The notes beneath the pieces were generated by a model. The model did not search any database and had not been told where the DNA came from. It was given only the letters and a program-made list of their open reading frames with translations. Shown piece by piece: positions 50,391-62,489 of a stretch of DNA of 64,000 nucleotides. The stretch comes from Inia geoffrensis (Eukaryota; Chordata; Mammalia; Artiodactyla; Iniidae), in the NCBI GenBank assembly GCA_036417435.1, contig CM070899.1:151604237-151668236 (forward strand), read 5' to 3'. Positions within the stretch are counted from its first letter, which is position 1. The number at the start of each line of letters is the position of its first letter. The position numbers and the translations under genes are program-made.

Positions 50391-51260
50391 AGTCCCTTCC
50401 CACTGCCACTCTGTCCCTGCCACTGGGAATTTCTCACTAGACACATAACTCCCAGGCTGAGGCTCCTGCTATTTTGTTCTAGCCCCTTTTCATTTTCCTG
50501 ACCTCCTCCCCTGTCTTCTCTCTTTTGGGGGTCCCTTTCCCCAAGTTCTTGTTAACGACCCCTGTAAAGCTGTTTAGTTCCTCAAGTGTTTAACCATGCC
50601 CTGGCACCTCCCCTTCCTCAACCAAAGTGGCTGATCCAGATATTTTCCAAAACAAAAACAGTTCTCACCCTGCTAAATGCATTGAAAACGTGGCCTCCTG
50701 AGAAACTGAGTCATCCAAGTCCACAGCTGAGACTCCATCTTCTCTCCACCAGCTGCCAGGACGTGGGTAGACCTGGGGGCCCCAGGAGTGAATTTGTCAG
50801 AGTAAAAGCTGCTCTGGGCAGCCTCTTGGCAGCCTGCTAACAGCCCCTGCTGGCAACGTTCCATCTGTCTGAGCATCACAGATCAAGCCTCAGACGTGCA
50901 GGGCCTGAGGAGAAAGCAGAGAATGATGATGGCAAAGAGGGATCCCCAAACCCAGGCCAGGTGAACTCCGTGCAGGATGCAGAGGTGCTTGGGGACCACA
51001 GTTGCAGGGGTGACAGGAGGTGATGGAGGACTGGACATCGAGAAAGTCTACACCTGTGTGTGTGTGTGTGTGTGTGTGCGCACGCGCCCATGTGTGTAGA
51101 CATCCCTGGAGAGGTCGTGGGGGTGGCGAAGATTAAAGGAAAGACCGGGAGCTCTCCAAATGGGTGAATATGACAAAATCCTGCAGGGAAACAAACAATG
51201 CATTTCCAGGCATAGATCTCCAAAGCAGAGGCAGGAGAGGGCCCCTGAGAAGTCTTCAGA
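50391..51260. other. Unique intergenic DNA with a (TG)n tract
   Basis: No gene recognised. A (TG)n run of about 13 units at 51055-51081 leads into gcgcacgcgcc. Confidence 0.5.
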
Positions 51261-51460
51261 ACAAAAACCGCCACTTGATAAGTGCTTACCAAATGCCAGG
51301 CGCTAAACACTGATAGTAGCTTCAGTTACTCCTGCTACATGCCAGGCAGGCCCTGTTCTAAGCCAGCTGTCTAATAAGCGTACAGTGCCAGCACATATAT
51401 AATTTAAAATATTCTAGTAGCTGCATTTTATTTTATTTACTGTTTAAGAAGTACAAACAG

Positions 51461-51640
51461 GGGACTTCCCTGGTGCTGCTGGATAAGACTGCACGCTCTC
51501 AATGTAAGGAGCCCTGGGTTTGATCCCTGGTCAGGGAACTAGATCCCACATGCATGCTGCAACTAAGAGTTCACATGCCGCAACTAAGGAGCCTGCCTGC
51601 CGCAACTAAGACCTGATGCAACCAAAAATAAATAAATAAA
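51461..51640 (+). repeat. CHR-type SINE
   Basis: "gggacttccctggtgctgct" head with a small A-box deletion. Target duplication aagaagtacaaacag / aagaaatacaaacat. Confidence 0.9.
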
Positions 51641-51984
51641 TAAGAAATACAAACATGAGTTAGTAATATGTATACCTAATGTACACATGGGTGATACCCA
51701 GGGGGAAAATTAGTAACTGCTCTGTATTTTAAAAAGTTTTTTTAAAAGTGAAATTAACTGTAAAATATATTCTATTTAATCTAAAAGATGCAAAATATTA
51801 ATTATCAGTGAGATGTTTCACACTCTCTTTTCTTATTAAGTCTTCAAAATCTGACATGAATTTACACTTAACAGCACATCACAGTTTGAAGGAGCCACAT
51901 TTCAAGTGCTCAGCGGGTGCAGCTGGCTGATGGCTACTCTACCAGACAGAGTAGTTTAGATATATTAATTCTCAATATATGTAC

Positions 51985-52320
51985 TTTAGATACATTAATG
52001 CACTGAGTCCCCATCATCATGCTTTTGTAATCCTCATTTTACAGAGGGCAGAAGCACTTTGCCCAAGGCCACCCAGAAGGAAGGTGGCTGAGCCAGGACC
52101 TGAACCACCAAGCTCAGCAAGTGTGGGCTGGGAGTCTGGTCTCCTAACCGCTGTGCTGTGCTGTCACCATTACGTGTCTCATCTCCCTTAGGACTTAAAG
52201 ATAAAGGCTGCCTGCTCTTATTCTCTCTGCTTTACAGAGTGGGGACTGAGGATAAGAGAGCCTAAACAGTCTTGCCCTGTAGGTGGTCCCAGTGGGATCT
52301 GAACCTACGTGGAGCGAAAA
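51985..52320 (-). repeat. Two antisense MIR fragments
   Basis: "ctcattttacagagggcaga" to "ccgctgtgctgtgctgtc" (51985-52170), and "gctttacagagtggggactg" (52215-52320). Confidence 0.7.
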
Positions 52321-52425
52321 CTTGGGAGACATCATCTCACACTGCAGTGCATTCCAGGGAAGGAAAGGGTGTGGCTACCTGCATCCCACACTGAAGGTTA
52401 AATCCGCTTTGAAAAGTTCAAAGGA

Positions 52426-52552
52426 GGGACTTTCCTGGAAGTCCAGTGGTTAAGACTCTGCGCTTCTACTGCAGGGGGCATAGGTTTGATCACTAGTCGA
52501 GGAAATACGATCCCATATGCTGTGCAGCACAGCCAAAAAAAAAAAAAAAAAA
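52426..52552 (+). repeat. CHR-1-type SINE
   Basis: "gggactttcctggaagtcc" head, A20 tail. Confidence 0.9.
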
Positions 52553-52674
52553 AGTAATTCCTGAACCTGTGCGTTTCTCATGACCAGCGATAACCTTCAG
52601 TGTGAAAATTTGAAAAGCCAAGAGCTTGTATTATTGCCTTCTTTCTCTTTATAATTACACAGTATATTTGTTTG

Positions 52675-53036
52675 CTAATGTTTCCATAACAAAGTACCAG
52701 AGACTGGGTGGCTTAAACAACAGAAATTTTTTTTCTTATGGTTCTGGAGGCTAGAAGTCCAAGATCAAGGTGTTGGCAGGGTTGGCTCCTCCTGAGGCTT
52801 CTGGGTTTGCAGATGGCCATTTTCTGCCTGGGTTTCCCTCTATGGGCATCTGTGTCCTAATCTTCTCTTCTTATAAGGACACCAGTCATATTGGATTAGG
52901 GCTCACCCTAATGACCTCATTTTCACTTAATTACCTCTTTAAAAGCCCTGTCTCCAAATACAGACACATTCTGAGGTACGGGGGGTTAGGACTTCAACAT
53001 AACAGATTTGAGGGACCCTGTTCAGCCCATAACAGA
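52675..53036 (-). repeat. MaLR LTR (MLT1-like), near complete
   Basis: "gactgggtggcttaaacaac", "aggacaccagtcatattgga" and "gtctccaaatacagacacat": the MLT1 consensus in antisense, ending "ttcagcccataaca". Confidence 0.85.
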
Positions 53037-53565
53037 TGTGTTATATTTCTGTGATTACCAAAGCAACATATGTTCACCATAGAACATTTCCAGAGATGAA
53101 GACACTAAGGTAATAATCTCTGCAAAGATCATTCTTTTTCGTAGTTTTTTGTAAAGTATTTAAAGTGAAAGTGAAAGCCTACCCCTTTGTCTCCACTTCT
53201 ACCCCCTCCTCCCCAAAGAGTAAGACTGTAATAATGAGGGGCACATCTCATACCTTTTCTGGGCTTGTACAAGCTGCTGCCAGGAATGGCCTTATCCGAG
53301 CATCCCTACCTGGTCATGCCATGTTCTACATGGTCACCTGTTCCTAGAGGAAACATCCCTTGTGCTGGGGGGTGCTGTGGATTAAATCTTTGTTCACATT
53401 CACAATGATTCTATAATTGTATTGTAGGAGGGTATACAAACTGTTCATCATTAGAGCTTAGATTTAAAAAGAAATTGTAAAAAGAAGGCATATAAGGATA
53501 ATGGAGACCTGTCGGAATAGCTTCCATAAGGCACTGAAATGTTTTGTTTTTAAGGGTGTGACTGG

Positions 53566-53627
53566 GATTTTTTTTTTTTTTTTTTTTTATTGGAGTATAG
53601 TTGATTTACAATGTTGTGTTAGTTTCT
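53566..53627 (-). mobile_element. Very short L1 3' end with extra 3' sequence
   Basis: Minus-strand L1 end (plus: "attggagtatagttgattta") with poly-T at 53568-53588. The 14-bp duplication ggcactgaaatgtt stands at 53530-53543 and 53628-53641. About 24 non-L1 bases lie between the poly-T and the left duplication. Confidence 0.75.
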
Positions 53628-53649
53628 GGCACTGAAATGTTGACTGTGC

Positions 53650-54510
53650 TTGACCTTAGGTAAAGGGGGCAGTACATTATTTTTCCTTACTCCTTCTTCC
53701 TACTTAGCTGGATTTTCTACATTTTCTTAAATGAGTTTATATTACTTTTTATAATGGAGGAAATAAACAACTGTTATAGAATACTGCCAGGGAGAACGAT
53801 GAAAAGGATTGTTTAGTTCTCTTCAGAGCAAGGAGTTGAAAGAAAGAGCAGGCCTGCTGCTAGATGCTGGGGGCGGAATGCTGGAAGGTGGGAACTCATC
53901 AGGTGATGGGGCCTTTGCCTTTCAGACCTTGAGGAGAAGTGAGTGTGTGAGTGAGTACCGTCCAGGAGGAACTAGCTCTTAGCTAGCCCAAGGTGGGTTA
54001 GAGAGTTTGTAAATGAGCTCCTGACTCCTTGAAATAATGTTCTTTGGCCTGGACTCATTATATCCCCGCCACTGGGAAATGGGACTCTGAGTCACTGCCT
54101 GTGGTTTTTGAGATATTACAACAGAAAATGAGCTGGAAGGTTGGAGAGGGTCAAAAGGCCATTCCCGATATTAAAAGGAAAGAACGTGGAGGCTTCAAAC
54201 ATTGAGTCAGAGGGCTGAGCAGGAATAAAGCGGTGATTTGGCAAGCCCCAGAAAAGGAAGTAATGATTCCTGGGAGCCAGAATGGGTTCACCAGCCTCAG
54301 CTGCACAGCACCCTTGGCTTGAAATGCTAGATGCACATATCCTTGGGTTCAGCAGGTCTCCAAATAGACTTCTTGTTGTAGTCTTGTAGTGGAGAGGGAG
54401 AAGTACAGAGTAGACACCAGTATAAATCAGGCGGATGGTAGCAGATTGAATTATCAGAGCCCCCAAATCAGTGGACTGATTGATGTCAAGGTCTATGTTG
54501 AAAAGCTCTG
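53650..54510. other. Unique intergenic DNA
   Basis: No gene or repeat recognised. Confidence 0.45.
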
Positions 54511-54591
54511 GGGACTTCCCTGGGGGTCCAGTGGTTAAGACTCCGAGCTTCCACTGCAGGAGGTGCATGCTGCGAGGTGCGGCCAAAAAAA
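54511..54591 (+). repeat. Internally deleted CHR-1-type SINE
   Basis: "gggacttccctgggggtcc" and "cttccactgcaggaggtg" jump directly to "tgctgcgaggtgcggcc". The B-box region is lost. Confidence 0.85.
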
Positions 54592-55129
54592 ACACCTCTG
54601 TCCTGTTCAACATTTTTAATCAATTGCTAGGGATTGGGGTACAGCAGAAACCAAGAAAGACACACCCCTGCCCTCATAGAGTTTATAAACTGGTATAATC
54701 TATTCGTTTATTAAGGAAAATTTGTCTTTGTTTTAAGGAAATACAACCACTTCTTTGAGCTCATTGAGAGACTTATATGTAGCTCATGTAGCTATGCATT
54801 CATAGTTTGCAGGACTTTGCTGCCCAACAGGTGAGACAGGTGCAAATCTCTGCACTCAGGTAGAGCCTGCAATGCCCTAGAGCAGTATGACTGGGCAGCG
54901 TGTCCATGCAGGTGAGACACAAGTCACTCCCCCAGGCACAGCCCCGAGCTGAGGCCACTCTTTCACTCACTGCAGGAGACCCCACTGCCCATCCATCCAG
55001 CAGCCATTTCTCTCACCCCTTCCTTTCTAAAAATGCCACCATCCTCCTGCCTCTGGTTTCCACCTCTCTTCCCTGTATGCATGTGCCTCAGCGAACGTTG
55101 TCCCCACCCCAGGAGTGACCCCATTGGCG

Positions 55130-55930
55130 TAAGGGGAATCCTATGCCCCTTGAGGTGATTGGTTCAGGAAAGGACATGTGACCCAATCTGACCAATGTTC
55201 TGAGGGGAAGTCCAGGGAAAGGGGAAGGGTGACTTCTGGGAAGTTTTCTCCCTCCTAAGAGAAAGCCACAGTGTACCAGTTAGGAATGTGTTCATCAGCA
55301 AGTAAGAGAACACACCCCCCTCCGCCCACACCCTGACAAATAATAGTTTAAGAGTGAAGATATTTAATGAGCTGTGTACAAAGTCTGGAGGTAGGTGGTT
55401 CCGGATGTTGGTTTAGTGGCTCCAATAATATTAAGATCAACATCTCTGTGACTGCCTTTGTCTTTCATTTATGGTGTCAAGAAGGCTGCCACTCCAGCCA
55501 TTCTGTCCATGTTAAGGCAGGAAGAAAGGGGCTATGCCAGTGACACCTGTGCTTTTTCTAACCAAATCTTTCCCAGAAATTTCCTCGTACTCTCCCACTT
55601 CCGTCTCATTGGGCAGGACTGTGTCCCATGGCTGCTCCTCACTGCAAAGCAAACTGGGAAAGTCAGTTTTAGCCCTTCTTGTCCAAAGAGGAAACAGGAT
55701 GGGAATTCCCTGGCGGTGCAGTGGTTAGGACTCAGTGCTTCCACTGCAGGGGGCCCGGGTTCAATCCCTGGTCAGGGAACTGAGATCCCACAAGCTGCTC
55801 GGTGAGACCAAAAAAACAAACAAAAACAAAGAAGAAACAGGAAAGGGAGAAGGGGGTTGGGAAGTGGAACTGGGTTAGCTACAAACAGGAAGTGACAAAC
55901 CTAATTTCCGAACATCTCAGTGTCTAGAAC
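55130..55930. repeat. Ancient repeat-like DNA split by a SINE
   Basis: "gattggttcaggaaaggac", "catgtgacccaatctgacc" and "tctcattgggcaggactgtg" read like old interspersed repeats. The family is not assigned. The SINE lies at 55701-55827. Confidence 0.4.
55701..55827 (+). repeat. CHR-1-type SINE
   Basis: "gggaattccctggcggtgca" head, "gttcaatccctggtcaggg". Target duplication aaagaggaaacaggat / aaagaagaaacaggaa. Confidence 0.92.
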
Positions 55931-56079
55931 TGCTGCTGCCATCTTGGTTCCAGCCTGAGCAGGAAGCAAGCACTAAAAAGGCTAGAGCAGAGAGATGGAA
56001 AAAACCCTGCGTCCAAGGTCAACAAACCCAAATGGAAAGTGAGAAAAGTAGGTGAAGATGGAGTTCACAGAAAAGGAAA

Positions 56080-56290
56080 AACAAGTAAGTAGCCCTTAAG
56101 CATAGGAAAAAATGCTCAACTTCACTCATAGTAAGAGCGATTAAAATTGAAATAACACTGTTATACCACTTTTCACCTATCAGATTGGCAAAAATCCAAA
56201 TGTTTGACAATACATTCTGTTGGTAGGGCTGTGAGGAAGCAGGGACTCTCATGCATGAAGGGCAAAATGGCACAATCTCCTGTGTCAGGG
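56080..56290 (+). mobile_element. Old L1 ORF2 fragment
   Basis: "aatgctcaacttcactcata", "cacctatcagattggcaaaa" and a remnant of "ggtagggctgtgaggaagc". Confidence 0.7.
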
Positions 56291-56738
56291 AAGGAGTGAA
56301 CAAAGGAACACATGAACAGGGGTCTTTGTGTCCTCACTGAGATGCTGTATCAGCTTACCTGGAAACCACCCTCTCATGGGACTTCCTATTAAATGACACA
56401 ATAAATGGCCTCACTGATTAAACCAGCTTGAGTAGGGTTTCTGTTACCTAGAGCCAAAAATATCCCAAATGATGCCCTGCCCCCCACCCTGAGCTCAGGA
56501 GCAAAGTTGTTCTGTCCAGAAGCCAGATCACAGAGTCTAATTGGGTCATTCAGGGACTAGCCAAATCCAAACAGGTACAGGTCCAAATGCTGAGGTCATC
56601 AATGACAGCAAAATCCCCCCCAGAGAAAGGGCCACAAGCTGTTCCAAAAGCGGTGGGTGGACAACTGCCTAGGGTAATGTACAATCCTTACGGTCATGAG
56701 AGCGGGCTGCATCCTGAGTGGTTAAAAGGCCTGGTGGA

Positions 56739-56947
56739 GGGGCTTCCCTGGTGGCGCAGTGGTTGAGAGTCCGCCTGCTGTTGCAGGGGACTCGGGTTCG
56801 TGCCCCGGTCCAGGAAGATCCCACATGCCGCGGAGTGGCTGGGCCCGTGAGCCATGGCCGCTGAGCCTGCGTGTCCGGAGCCTGTGCTCTGCAACGGGAG
56901 AGGCCACAACAGTGAGAGGCCCGCGTACCGCAAAAAAAAAAAAAAAA
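56739..56947 (+). repeat. Cetacean CHR SINE (GC-rich-tail subfamily)
   Basis: Nearly consensus with an A19 tail. Target duplication aaaaggcctggtgga on both sides. Confidence 0.95.
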
Positions 56948-56959
56948 AAAAGGCCTGGT

Positions 56960-57740
56960 GGAATCCAATGTAGAGATCATCATGAAAAGTTGGAACTTGG
57001 GGTGATAAGATGACTGCCTTGGGCTTTCTTGACTGATGTCTTCAGCTGTTTGGTTCATCTGATTGTCTTTATTTGAATTTCTTATTCACTGAGCAACTTT
57101 CTAGTTCCTGAGGATTTCCAAACAGTGTGGAAATTCTGTACCCTACTAAAATGAATCAATTAGCATTCTCTTTGTCTTTTGAAAAATTACTAGTGAGGAA
57201 TGGACAGACCCAGTGGAATCCCTCAATCCTTGCACCCAACATTCCTCCTAATGACCTTCCTGGTCTGAGATGTGGTTAAAACAGTTGACTCCTGCCCTCA
57301 AGCTACACCACTTCATGTATTGCATTTCATAACCCCTGACCTCTATACTGAACCCAATGACTGGAACAAACTTCCAGGCTATTCACAGTCAGAGTGCATG
57401 GCTACCACCTGTAGTGTACTACAGCCCCATCCATGTATAGGCCAGCATCAGTCCTACCCGAGTGTTTGCTGCCATGAGTGAGAATACCTGGCGTCTGGGA
57501 TTGGGAGACTTCATGACTCTGGGGATCCAAAGAACTTGGTTGGCTCCCTTCTAAGATGGAGGCAGGACAAAGGCATAATCAGTAGAACCTCACAGAGGTT
57601 GTACTGGCAAGGGGTACTCTGATGCCCCCAGGAATAGCCTTGGGTCGGCTAGAGGCAGTAAGAGGTGTACATGTGGGCCAGGTATCCCTGGTAGTGGTTG
57701 ATGTTTGACCATGTGGCAGCCCAATGATAGGAGCAGGAGG
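56960..57740. other. Unique intergenic DNA
   Basis: No gene recognised. It leads into the 87-bp tandem duplication. Confidence 0.4.
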
Positions 57741-57914
57741 GTGGGAAGGAGTGTGGGGTCTTTGGCAAGGGTGGAACAGTGAGAGGAGGTGCCAGGTAGG
57801 CCACCAAGCCTTGGAGGCATAACGGTTGTGGGAAGGAGTGTGGGGTCTTTGGCAAGGGTGGAACAGTGAGAGGAGGTGCCAGGTAGGCCACCATGCCTTG
57901 GAGGCATAACGGTT
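57741..57914. repeat. 87-bp tandem duplication (two units)
   Basis: Units at 57741-57827 and 57828-57914 differ at one base (ccaccaagcc / ccaccatgcc). 87 is divisible by 3, so open frames crossing it show a 29-residue repeat. There is no sign that these are coding. Confidence 0.92.
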
Positions 57915-58755
57915 GTATCTCCAAAGTTGTGTAGATGCTGGCCTCCTTCTTGACAAATATTCAGCCCCAGAAGGCCTCAGTCTTCAGGCCTGGCATTCTT
58001 CCAGACTCCTCTCAGACCATATTTCCAGCAAGTGTCCCACCATCAGCCTTCCACCCACTCTGATTACTGCTTTCAGCACATTTATGTTTAGTTAATACCC
58101 TTGCTGTTAATTTGTGATTCTTTGCAAGTTGTGTCATATGTCTATATCCTGTCTAAGGTGGATACAGCCCCTGAGATCAGGATCTGTCTTGTAGTTGTTT
58201 TTTTTTTTCCATCTCCATTCTCCTCCTCCACAAACACTACCACCAGCAATAACAATGAGCACCTAATACAGGGCATTACGTATTGTAGACAAAAATGCTT
58301 GTAAATAAGCTAATATCACCAATGCTCAGAGGTTTGCCCCCATTGCAGACAAGCACTATGCAGGTGAAAAGCTGAGTTTTCAAAGCCGAGAAATGTGTAG
58401 AGAGGAGCTCTTTACTCTCACAGCTTATTTTATGAATGAGGTATCCACTTGCCCTGACAAGGCTGTGAGAATCACAAAAGAAGTGGAAGGCATGTTCCAT
58501 AACCTCACAGAACATATTAACCTGGGAAGACTCTTCACAGAACTGGAAAATACCTAAAACAACAATTTTCAGACATCCCATCCTCCTGCTTTAGCAGATA
58601 AACGTAAACGAAATTAGAGTCAGAAACATTTGCTTTGGCGTTGGAAAGTCTGAAGTGTAGCTTTTTCTAGAGGTCTTACTCTGAGTTTCCTTGGGGTATA
58701 AACCTAACTTATGTGATTTGTGTTCTCAGCTTTTCAGAAATGTATTTCCTTTTTT
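57915..58755. other. Unique intergenic DNA
   Basis: No gene or repeat recognised except a T-run at 58199-58208. Confidence 0.4.
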
Positions 58756-58951
58756 TTTTTGCGGTACGTGGGCCTCTCACTGCTGTGGCCTCTACCGTTG
58801 CGGAGCACAGGCTCCGGACGCGCAGGCTCAGCGGCCATGGCTCGCGGGCCCAGCCGCTCTGCCGCATGCGGGATCTTCCCGGACCGGGCATGAACCTGTG
58901 TCCCCTGCATCGGCAGGCGGACTCTCAACCATTGCGCCACCAGGGAAGCCC
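58756..58951 (-). repeat. Cetacean CHR SINE (GC-rich-tail subfamily)
   Basis: "gcggtacgtgggcctctcac" to "gcgccaccagggaagccc". Perfect target duplication tgtatttcctttttt (58741 / 58952). Confidence 0.95.
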
Positions 58952-58966
58952 TGTATTTCCTTTTTT

Positions 58967-59700
58967 AAAACTTCCCTAAAGTAAGGTAAAAGTGTAAATA
59001 TGTCGTAGTCCGGGAAGACCAAGGTGCTGGCTGTCTCCTGGCCACGAGGGGGCATATGGTCTCCCTAGTTCTGAGCTCAGGAGCCGACTGTGGTAACCCC
59101 AGCTGCGCCCAGGCTCAGCCTAGCTGGGACTTCAAGCCCCTCCCTGTAGCCCAGGTCAGGGGCTCAACCTCTTCTCCTTTTTGGGCAGCTCCTGCAGCGG
59201 GTACGCCTGGGGTGCAGAAGGCGACGAGCAGTCAGGCTGGGAGGAGGTCATGTTTAAATTACAGACTGGGCAGGAGTGATGTGCTGGCAGCTTCACCCAG
59301 GAGCCAGAAGGGCGGTGGTGTCTGGGGCATGACCTTGGGTAGCTGGGTTGCTGGTTAGGGTTTTGGGCAGAGCCTGGCTGGCGAGGCTGAGAGAGCATGC
59401 GTGTGGCAACCACAACAGAGGTGGGGGCCACACGGGGCCTGTGAGATCCACTGTCCTGCCTGGCCAGCTCCTACGAGCCCTGCCAGAATTGGGACTGTGT
59501 GGCGTGGCCCAGGCCAAGTCCACACTTTTCAGCAAGGTCCTCTGCGGTCTGGCTTCAATCTGCCTTCCTCAACATTGCCTTCTCTAAAAGTAGCTCTTCT
59601 CCTGCCAAGCTGAATGACCTGCTCTTCCCCCAAATGACTTGCACTTTACTTCACTCACGTATTCATTCACTTATGCATACCATGCAATAAACATGTATTG
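58967..59700. other. Unique, GC-moderate intergenic DNA
   Basis: No gene recognised. The overlapping frames at 59056-59690 on both strands have no family. The last 150 bases may be a weak L2 relic. Confidence 0.4.
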
Positions 59701-59702
59701 AG

Positions 59703-59868
59703 GAACTTCCCTGGTGGTCCAGCAGCTAAGACTCCGTGCTCCCAATGCAGGGGACCCGGGTTCCATCCCTGGTCAGGGAACTAGATCTCGCATGCCACAA
59801 CTCAAAAAAAAAAAGATCCCACGTGCCGCAACTAAGACCTGGCGCAGCCAAATAAATAAATAAATATC
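59703..59868 (+). repeat. CHR-type SINE, first of three in a row
   Basis: "ggaacttccctggtggtcc", "gttccatccctggtcaggg". An internal A-run at 59805-59814 splits the body. Confidence 0.88.
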
Positions 59869-59875
59869 AAAAACA

Positions 59876-60176
59876 GGGACTTCACTGGTGGTCCAGTGGT
59901 AAAGAATCTGCCTTCCAATGCAGAAGACGCGGGTTCGATCCCTGGTCGGGGAACTAGGATCCCACATGCCATGGGGCAACTAAGCCTGCACAACACAGCT
60001 ACAGAGCCCACACGCTCTGGAGCCCGTGTGCCACAACTAGAGAGAGAAAGCCTGCATGCCACAACTAGAGAGAAGCCCGAAAAGATCCTGCATGCCTCAA
60101 CGAAGACCCCGTGTGCCACAACTAAGACCTGATGCAGCCAAAAACATAAAGAAAATAAATAAAATAATTTTTTTTA
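59876..60176 (+). repeat. CHR-2-type SINE, second of three
   Basis: "gggacttcactggtggtcc", "gttcgatccctggtcgggg". Body with a repeated "gccacaactagagaga". Confidence 0.9.
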
Positions 60177-60231
60177 AAGATAGGATCTTTACATGTATTA
60201 CCTCATTTATTCCTCTTAAAAAAAAAAAACA

Positions 60232-60560
60232 GGACTTCCCTGGTGGCTCAGTGGTTAAGAATCTGCCTGCCAACACAGGGGACATGGATTCGAGTCCTGA
60301 TCTGGGAAGATCCCACATGCCGCTGAGCAACTAAGCCCGTGAGCCACAACTACTGAGCCCGCGTGCCACAACTACTGAAGCCCGCAGGCCTAGAGCCCGT
60401 GCTGCACAACAAGAGAAGCTACCGCCTTGAGAAGCCCGTGCACTGCAATGAAGAGTAGTCCCCGTTTGCACCTAGAGAAACCCCACACGCAGCAACAAAG
60501 ACCCAATGCAGCCAAAAATAAATAAATTTATTAAAACAAACAAACAAAAAAGCAAAAACA
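60232..60560 (+). repeat. Long CHR-2-type SINE, third of three
   Basis: "ggacttccctggtggctcag", full body, (AAAC)n tail. Confidence 0.92.
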
Positions 60561-60639
60561 AAGAACAAAACGTACTGAGTGCCTGCCGTAGCCAGGCACC
60601 ATGGAGATACAAGACAATGCGCCTTCACGGACAAGTCTT

Positions 60640-60870
60640 ATGCCTCCATATCTTTATTCATGCTTTTCTCCCTCTCCCTCTCTGCCTGGCCAGATTTTAC
60701 CATCCCTCAGTGACTTCCTCCAACCTCCCCAGCTCCAGGAAGTCCCTTCTGATTGCTCCAAAGTGAGGAAAAGTACTTAGTCTGTCCCATTCACTGTTAT
60801 ATCCTGAATGCCTAATACTGTCCCTGGCATAAGTAGGGGCTCAGTAAATGTTTGTTGATTTGAATGAATC
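60640..60870 (+). repeat. L2 3' end
   Basis: "cactgttatatcctgaatgc" and the end "ctcagtaaatgtttgttgat". Confidence 0.75.
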
Positions 60871-61009
60871 AGGTAATCTTGTTTGTCTCTGCCTTCACAG
60901 CCCAGATTGCCTAAAACTTTCACTTGGCAAGTCATCAAGTCCTGCCTGTGACATCTCTCCTACGGAACTGCTGTGTTTATTACCACACAATGCTTGGTGG
61001 CTGGGTTAG

Positions 61010-61490
61010 GCAGGGCTCTTAACTCACAATGTATGGGAAGGAACTTACTGGCTCATTGAAACACACCACCAGCAGATGGGCAGAAAGGGTTGAGCCTGCC
61101 ATAGGGATGACAGGAATCTGAGATTATCATGTCAGGACACCCTGCTACTCATCACGGCTTCTCTCTTTGAGGTCTTCATCCCCTGTTTTTTGCAAACAGG
61201 CTTACTGCATCCAGAAAATCGCTGTCATTGGTCCGGATTTATATCCTTCGAGCTCACCAGTCCAAGAGGAACAGGATTTTCCTCTCCAGCTCCAATTTTG
61301 AAATCCTGGTAAAAGCTCTGATAACTTTGTTTTTCTGGATCACATACCCTTCACCTAGACCAATCACTGTGACCAGGGGCAGTGATGTAGACTGATTGGC
61401 AGCCCTTACATGAATGGCTGAGTTGGACCAGAGAAAGAGCAGTTTATCCCCCAAAACATGATTGAGAGAAACAGGCATGGCCCTTGGGAA
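61010..61490. repeat. Possible ancient repeat (unnamed)
   Basis: "catcacggcttctctctttg" and "accaatcactgtgaccaggg" resemble a widespread old mammalian repeat. Low certainty. Confidence 0.35.
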
Positions 61491-62040
61491 GAGCTGGGAC
61501 CACCACCCTGATGTGTATCTACAACAGTGGTGGTACCTATGTTTTCATGTATATTCCCTGTTATTGGGGGTAAGAAGCATTTACTGATAACAAGAACTTG
61601 AAAAATATTGGCTAATTTATAGGAAAAGGAGTTTAGTGTTTTGTCTTGTTTTTGGCTGAAATCCTTGGTGGATCTTCCCTGGTACTTTGCATGAGCCTAC
61701 AACTGTCCATTTTGCTGCCGCTGCTGTAGGTGGTGTCGTCTGTCCCAGGGTGTGGAACTAGAGAGAATCCTGGTAGCCATGTTATGACTTGAGCTGTCAC
61801 TTCTATTTTTCCTTCTGAGAAAACCTTCTAAGCCCAGCAGTGTGCGTAATACTGGCTTTTTGTCTCAAATGGGGAATGGCTCTAAGACTGGTTTTTCTAT
61901 TTGTGTTTCTTTGTTTATTTTGATAGAAAGCAAAGATGGCAATTTTGTAAAATGGCACCTTCCTTGAATGGTCTCAGGAATGGGGCCTTTTCAAAAGATG
62001 AGGCATGCCTCTCAGGAGAGCATCAGGATTTCAACAGCCC
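61491..62040. other. Unique intergenic DNA
   Basis: Nothing recognised. Confidence 0.4.
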
Positions 62041-62044
62041 TATT

Positions 62045-62335
62045 GCATAATGTCATTGTACCTATTTCTTTGATGAGGAAACTGAGGCTCGGTGGTGGTA
62101 ACATGCCAAGGTCACAGAGCTATGGGAAGTGGGGAGGAGGACAGAAAGACTTGTCTGGATAGAGAGCCACACGCCAGAGGCTTTGCATATCTCAAATCAT
62201 TTAATTGGCACTGCAGTCCTCTGAGATCAGAATAAGATGACAGGCTTGGAAATTTTTAAATGCCTTGCCGAAGGTCATAGAGGCAAATAGGGCTAGGATT
62301 CATTGATTCCAAAGCCCATACTGTTTTCACTTCCT
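62045..62335 (-). repeat. Antisense MIR fragments (two)
   Basis: "gatgaggaaactgaggctcg" (62073) and "tcatttaattggcactgcag" (62198). Confidence 0.75.
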
Positions 62336-62480
62336 TATACTGTGTGACCTCGCACAGGTCACTTTATCTCCATGTGCCCCCATTTCATAATCTGTAGTAT
62401 GTAGATGATAATAGTACATGCCTCCTGGGTTTGTTGTGAGGGTTAAATGAAATGTCTCTTGCACGCAGTAAGTGAACCTA
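62336..62480 (+). repeat. MIR
   Basis: "actgtgtgacctcgcacagg" and "gtttgttgtgagggttaaat". Confidence 0.8.
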
Positions 62481-62489
62481 TTGTTATTA

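Noticed and set aside
57579..57956. 125-aa minus-strand frame with a 29-residue repeated peptide
   Set aside because: The repeat comes from the 87-bp DNA duplication (87 = 3 x 29). All frames through it stay open equally, and there is no sign of a gene.
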